Below are positions 5,332 to 6,276 of a DNA stretch of 6,276 nucleotides, piece after piece. The DNA lies in NCBI GenBank assembly GCA_025965775.1, contig JAOPWG010000053.1, forward strand, positions 1-6,276, read 5' to 3'. Made by a program: the position numbers and the translations under genes. This stretch comes from Modestobacter sp. (GTDB lineage: Bacteria; Actinomycetota; Actinomycetes; Mycobacteriales; Geodermatophilaceae). The first letter of the stretch is position 1. The number at the start of each line of letters is the position of its first letter. The notes below the pieces were generated by a model. The model worked only from the letters and a program-made list of their open reading frames with translations. It was not told the DNA's origin and made no database searches.

Positions 5332-5646
5332 TCAGCGGGGCTGGACGAGCCGGAAGAAGCGTGCGGCGGCGTTCGAGTAGTCGATCGCGTAGCGGGTGGT
5401 GGTGGCCAGGTCGCCGTGCGCCTCGCGGGCGTCGGTGAAGTACTCAGCCGCCGCAGTGGGCGCGAACGCGCCGCGGCCCGGTCGGCGGGCAGGGGCACAT
5501 GATCGTCGACATCGCTCTCGACCTCGTGGCCGCGCGGGGCCGAGGGGACCGGGACCCCTGCGAAGCGGGCGTTCGCCCACTGGCGACGCCGTGGTCGACT
5601 CGGCCTGCAGCGCCTGGACGCAGAGGTCGCGCACGGTGGAGGCCAC
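5332..5646 (-). pseudogene. Unrecognised gene, probably frameshifted
   Basis: On the minus strand one frame runs from a GTG at 5646 to the TGA at 5332-5334. Its beginning (MASTVRDLCVQALQAESTTA) and end (AEYFTDAREAHGDLATTTRY, AIDYSNAAARFFRLVQPR) look like real helical protein, but its middle is Arg/Pro-rich as in out-of-frame DNA. A neighbouring frame gives a better middle: QWANARFAGVPVPSAPRGHE and VESDVDDHVPLPADRAAA. A shift near 5580 and a compensating one near 5470 would join all three into about 105 residues. The ends and middle agree in style, so I read this as a gene with two indels. I do not recognise the family; the C-terminal part suggests a small helical protein. No clear ribosome-binding site is seen. 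It is divergent from the aldo/keto reductase gene, about 107 bases away. Confidence 0.5.
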
Positions 5647-5753
5647 CCGGCCCGCATCACCACGTTTCGATGCCGGCCATCCGCCCGTCCGACCGCGGGG
5701 GGAAACTGAGCATCAGGGGACGTCGGGGATCGGACCGAGCGGGGGTGGCCGAC

Positions 5754-6276
5754 GTGGAGAACCGGAGCCTGGGCCGGGGCCGGGTCAGCGTGCCGGTGGT
5801 CGGGCTCGGCACCTGGCGGCGGCTCGAGGCCGCCGCCGCCGCCGGCCGGCACCGCGAGCTCATCGACAGCGCCATCGCGGTCGGCATCCGGCTCGTCGAC
5901 ACCTCACCCATGTACGGCGCCGCCGAGCGCCTGCTCGCCGACGCGCTCGACGGCAAGCGCGACCAGGTCGTCATCGCCGACAAGGTCTGGACCCCGTCCC
6001 CGGAAGAGGGCGTGGCACAGCTCGCCCGCGCTGTGGACTGGTACGGCGGCCGCGTCGACCTCATGCAGATCCACAACCTCGTGGCCTGGCCCGCGCACCT
6101 CCCGATGCTCGAGGCCGCCCGGGCTCAGGGGCTGGTCGGCCTGATCGGAGCCACCCACTACTCCGCGGCTGCCTTCCCCGACCTTGCCGAGCTCATGGCC
6201 ACCGGCCGCATCGACACCGTCCAGGTGCCCTACAACCCGCTGCAGCGCGAGGTCGAGCACACGATCCTGCCGCTCG
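5754..6276 (+). CDS. Aldo/keto reductase (3' partial)
   Basis: The first 174 residues are present; the frame is still open at the window end. The GTG at 5754 is preferred because it starts MENRSLGRGR, as in family members (MExRxLGxxG), and has the G-rich GGGGGTGG at 5741-5748 in front; the GTG at 5745 is an alternative. The TIM-barrel start VPVVGLGTW (13-21) is followed by the complete catalytic tetrad: Asp49 and Tyr54 in RLVDTSPMYGAAERLL, Lys77 in VVIADKVWT, and His107 in VDLMQIHNL. The enzyme should reduce aldehydes or ketones with NADPH. Later barrel strands LVGLIGATHYSAAAF and IDTVQVPYNPLQRE are also typical. The cofactor-binding C-terminal third is outside the window. GIRLVDTSPMYG and the single-barrel layout suggest a bacterial aryl-alcohol-like branch; the substrate is unknown. 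Confidence 0.93.
   Translation, partial: MENRSLGRGRVSVPVVGLGTWRRLEAAAAAGRHRELIDSAIAVGIRLVDTSPMYGAAERLLADALDGKRDQVVIADKVWTPSPEEGVAQLARAVDWYGGRVDLMQIHNLVAWPAHLPMLEAARAQGLVGLIGATHYSAAAFPDLAELMATGRIDTVQVPYNPLQREVEHTILPL

Overview
The window is GC-rich DNA with GC-biased third codon positions, GTG starts and strong GC hairpins at gene ends. This fits a high-GC actinobacterium. A soil lineage such as the Geodermatophilales is possible, but the sequence does not prove it. Five genes read cleanly: the 3' end of an ABC transporter ATPase (1-296 +), a YdcF/DUF218 protein (1477-2166 +), a secreted NlpC/P60 cell-wall hydrolase (2426-2929 -), a zinc-dependent alcohol dehydrogenase (4042-5091 +) and the 5' part of an aldo/keto reductase (5754-6276 +, cut by the window edge).

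The clearest regulatory element is a c-di-AMP (ydaO/yuaA) riboswitch on the minus strand at about 2957-3106. It lies between a plausible sigma-70-type promoter (3163-3191) and the NlpC/P60 gene. The peptidoglycan hydrolase is therefore very probably controlled by c-di-AMP, as known for other actinobacterial wall hydrolases.

Much of the rest is decayed coding DNA. Joining reading frames across single-base shifts gives a SnoaL/ester-cyclase pseudogene (458-884 +), the first ~50 residues of a quinone-oxidoreductase-type MDR protein (949-1098 -), a probable C-terminal scrap of another MDR dehydrogenase (1225-1354 +), a cytochrome P450 scrap in the YdcF-NlpC gap (2161-2300 -), and a frameshifted gene of unknown function (5332-5646 -). 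The intact genes between them have no frameshifts, so real decay is more likely than uniformly poor sequence.

Layout: 1-296 ABC ATPase end with hairpin; 297-1476 remnants and hairpins; 1477-2166 YdcF; 2167-2425 convergent gap with two strong hairpins and the P450 scrap; 2426-3191 NlpC/P60, riboswitch and promoter; 3192-4041 long gap with no convincing gene; 4042-5135 alcohol dehydrogenase and terminator; 5136-5753 palindromes and a broken gene; 5754 onward aldo/keto reductase. No operon links the intact genes. The shared theme is redox enzymes, alive and dead, probably a metabolic accessory region in turnover. I saw no mobile element, CRISPR array, tRNA or rRNA, and no new multi-gene system.
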